Assembly (NCBI GenBank): GCA_019310535.1
Contig: JAFDED010000024.1
Location: 1 to 52,772, forward strand
DNA from: Deltaproteobacteria bacterium
Lineage (GTDB): Bacteria > Desulfobacterota > JAFDED01
Direction of reading: 5' to 3'
Length of the DNA: 52,772 nt
A program made the translations under genes and the position numbers. This document shows, piece by piece, positions 50,921 to 52,772 of this stretch; position 1 is the first letter of the stretch, and the number at the start of each line of letters is the position of its first letter. The notes beneath the pieces were generated by a model. It searched no databases and was not told where the DNA came from. It saw only the letters and a list, made by a program, of their open reading frames with translations.

Positions 50921-52552
50921 TCATGAACTGATTTCACTGGATAATGCATTTTCTCCCGGATCGCCATAGTGCCGCGCCGCCGATGGGCGCCCGTCCCTTC
51001 CCGGCCGGATCCGGACGGAATAATAGCTCCGGGGTGGAAGCTCATCGGGAAAGTCAAGCCTGCAGTGGGCACCTCGGGTCTCCTCCCGCAGCAGTGCAGC
51101 CTCCAGCACCGCCTGGGCGGTAACGAGCATGCGGCTCAGGAGAGGTGTGCTCATATCCTCTGTTGTTGTGATTTTTTGCCGGTGCTCCTCAATGAATCTC
51201 AGCCCTGACTCAATGGATTCTTTTTCCCGCTCCAGGCCGGCGCATCGGAGCATCACGTCACGGATCGGGCTTCGATCCGGTTCCTGTGCTTCAATATAGC
51301 GGCGTTGTGCAATGCCGGCAGGCCGAAGGCCGATGCGCCTGCTTTCCATTCCTGAGGCCGTCTCTGCAGCAATCAGGCCGAAGACCAGCGCTTCTGTCAA
51401 AGCATTGGAGGAGAGGCGGTTTGCGCCGTGGATACCGCCCGCCGCCTCACCGGCGGCTAAAAGCCCGGCAACGCATGTGGCGGCATGTTCATCAATCAGC
51501 ACTCCCCCGCAAGTAAAATGGGCGGCCGGCGCGATCTGGAGCCGCTCTCTCCCGGCGTCTATGCCGTGGCTGGACAGCAAGTTCAGAAAATGACCGGCGT
51601 TCGCTCTAAGAAACTCCTCGGGAATGTCCGAAAGATCAAGGTAGACCCCGCCCGCCGGGGAACCTCGGCCTTCAAGTACTTCCCGGAGAATCGCCCGTGC
51701 CACAACATCCCGCGTGGACGCTTCGGCCCGATCTGGGTCCACCCTATGCATGAACCGCTCACCGCGGGCGTTATACAGCCTTCCTCCTTCGGCCAGAAGC
51801 ATGCCGCCTGTGCTCACCCCGCGAAGGGCAGGCGGATAGGCCAGCGAAGTCGGTGTAAACTGCATGTACTCCATATCCACCAGTTCCGCCCCTGCCTCCA
51901 GCGCCATAGCGTAACCTTCCCCGCGTACCTCGGGTGAGTTGGTTGTCAAGGGATACATGGCACCCAGTCCGCCTGTTGCAAGAATAACTCGCGGTGAGCG
52001 CAGCCACAGGAGTTCATCGCTTCCCTCCCTCCTCGCCAATACCCCGCAAACGGTTCTATTCTCCACCAGGATATCAAGCACTGCCGTTCGCTCCAGGACA
52101 ATGGCGGATTTCCTGAGCAGCGGAACAAGCACTTCCATCAGAGCCCCGGCCCCGCCCCCCTGGCATCGAATACCCCTTCGGACCGAATGGCCCGGCACCC
52201 TCAGCAACTCCGGCGAACCGTCAGGAGAACGGACAAAGCGTACTCCCGCCTTCTCCAGCATGGCAACGGCACGGGGGGCTTCCACAGCCATCTTCTGGAT
52301 CAGCGGGGGTTGACCGGCGTGCAGGCCTCCTGCAAGCGTGTCCCGGGCGTGCAGTTCGGGAGAATCATCCGGGCCGAGGGCCACCGCGAAGCCGCCTCCG
52401 GCCTTCGGCGTGTTTCCCGCATGGCCCGGTTCGGACAGGGTTGCAAGTGTGGCCTGCATGCCCAGTTCCCGGGCCCGAACGGCGGCAATCATACCCGCCA
52501 GACCCCCTCCCACCACCACCAATTCCGCATCCTGTATAGAATAGTCGCTCAT
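50921..52552 (-). CDS. Fumarate reductase/succinate dehydrogenase-type flavoprotein
   Basis: A 543-residue FAD protein related to SdhA/FrdA and L-aspartate oxidase. Motifs are AELVVVGGGLAGMIAAVRAR at the N-terminus, PKAGGGFAVA, the capping-domain region EYMQFTPTSLA, and AAHFTCGGVLIDEHAATCVA with GEAAGGIHGANRLSSNALTE. A helical C-terminal domain follows. No Fe-S subunit gene is in the window. ATG 52552 has AAGGA 8 nt upstream; an upstream ATG at 52588 is less likely. The substrate cannot be assigned. Confidence 0.88.
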   Translation of the reverse strand: MSDYSIQDAELVVVGGGLAGMIAAVRARELGMQATLATLSEPGHAGNTPKAGGGFAVALGPDDSPELHARDTLAGGLHAGQPPLIQKMAVEAPRAVAMLEKAGVRFVRSPDGSPELLRVPGHSVRRGIRCQGGGAGALMEVLVPLLRKSAIVLERTAVLDILVENRTVCGVLARREGSDELLWLRSPRVILATGGLGAMYPLTTNSPEVRGEGYAMALEAGAELVDMEYMQFTPTSLAYPPALRGVSTGGMLLAEGGRLYNARGERFMHRVDPDRAEASTRDVVARAILREVLEGRGSPAGGVYLDLSDIPEEFLRANAGHFLNLLSSHGIDAGRERLQIAPAAHFTCGGVLIDEHAATCVAGLLAAGEAAGGIHGANRLSSNALTEALVFGLIAAETASGMESRRIGLRPAGIAQRRYIEAQEPDRSPIRDVMLRCAGLEREKESIESGLRFIEEHRQKITTTEDMSTPLLSRMLVTAQAVLEAALLREETRGAHCRLDFPDELPPRSYYSVRIRPGRDGRPSAARHYGDPGENALSSEISS

Positions 52553-52620
52553 CGCCGGTGTCCTTATCAATTCAACCGCAGAGATCATAGAGAAAATTAT
52601 AATTTGAGCCTGTTCAATAA

Positions 52621-52772
52621 TTAAAGATTCATCACAGGGCTGGTTTTTCCGGTTTTGATGTAATCATATATGATATCCTGTGTGATGACAATATCATGTT
52701 CGATAGCATGGATGGTAACATGATCAATGCCTTTATAAAAATTGCTCGTTTCCATGCGGTACCTGTTTTCTT
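52621..52772 (-). CDS. Unrecognised gene end or small ORF at the window edge
   Basis: The minus strand is open from the right edge to TAA at 52621, ending VITQDIIYDYIKTGKTSPVM-NL. An ATG at 52755 with AGG 6 nt upstream would give a 44-residue protein; alternatively this is the C-terminus of a longer gene beyond the window. No family was recognised. Confidence 0.35.
   Translation of the reverse strand, partial: ENRYRMETSNFYKGIDHVTIHAIEHDIVITQDIIYDYIKTGKTSPVMNL

Noticed and set aside
1..52772. CRISPR array
   Set aside because: No regularly spaced direct repeats were found; all repeats seen are tandem domains or dispersed hairpins.

Overview
The window looks like a chromosomal segment of an anaerobic bacterium of the Desulfobacterota (former Deltaproteobacteria) type. 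Four things point there: a siroheme-to-heme route (hemA, hemC, a cobA-hemD fusion, a precorrin-2 dehydrogenase and an AhbC-like radical SAM enzyme), two complete TRAP transporters, a selenocysteine tRNA, and a gene that needs UGA read as selenocysteine. No sequence search was possible, so family names rest on motifs, length and context.

Layout. 1-3.7 kb: the conserved rpmH-rnpA-yidD-yidC-jag cluster on the minus strand, interrupted after jag by the start of an IS1595-like transposase. 3.9-9 kb: single genes (glycosyltransferase, HTH/zinc-ribbon regulator, argS, NifU-like scaffold, SagB-type nitroreductase). 9.6-12.7 kb: a very large secreted beta-helix protein. 13-22.6 kb: macro-domain protein, then the tetrapyrrole block met8-like, ccsA-like, hemA, hemC, an unrecognised gene, cobA-hemD, ahbC, ending in larB. 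22.5-26 kb: two unrecognised genes and a membrane methyltransferase. 26.5-30.2 kb: a TRAP transporter with a TatT-type lipoprotein (minus strand). 30.7 kb: selC. 31-33.6 kb: UroD-like protein and a LysM/RlpA protein behind a sigma-54-type promoter.

33.8-43.7 kb: a probable catabolic block: SDR, acyl-CoA dehydrogenase, acyl-CoA ligase, HD protein, second TRAP transporter, and an old-yellow-enzyme/FeS/FAD reductase. This suggests uptake of an organic acid, CoA activation and redox processing. 43.75-44.27 kb: two broken gene pieces separated by a 59-nt attC-like hairpin. 44.2-46.9 kb (minus): a three-gene operon of an unrecognised 373-aa protein, a UGSC-type selenoprotein with an in-frame UGA and a good bacterial SECIS candidate, and a thioredoxin-reductase-like flavoprotein. 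47.4-49 kb: ECF sigma factor and zinc-finger anti-sigma factor, with an ECF-type promoter almost on top of the start codon. 49.6-52.6 kb: an isocitrate-dehydrogenase-like enzyme and a fumarate-reductase-type flavoprotein.

The gaps are rich in short dispersed palindromic elements; at least four families recur within the window. The best candidates for undescribed biology are the UGSC selenoprotein operon, the unrecognised gene translationally coupled to cobA-hemD, the repeat families and the attC-like remnant.
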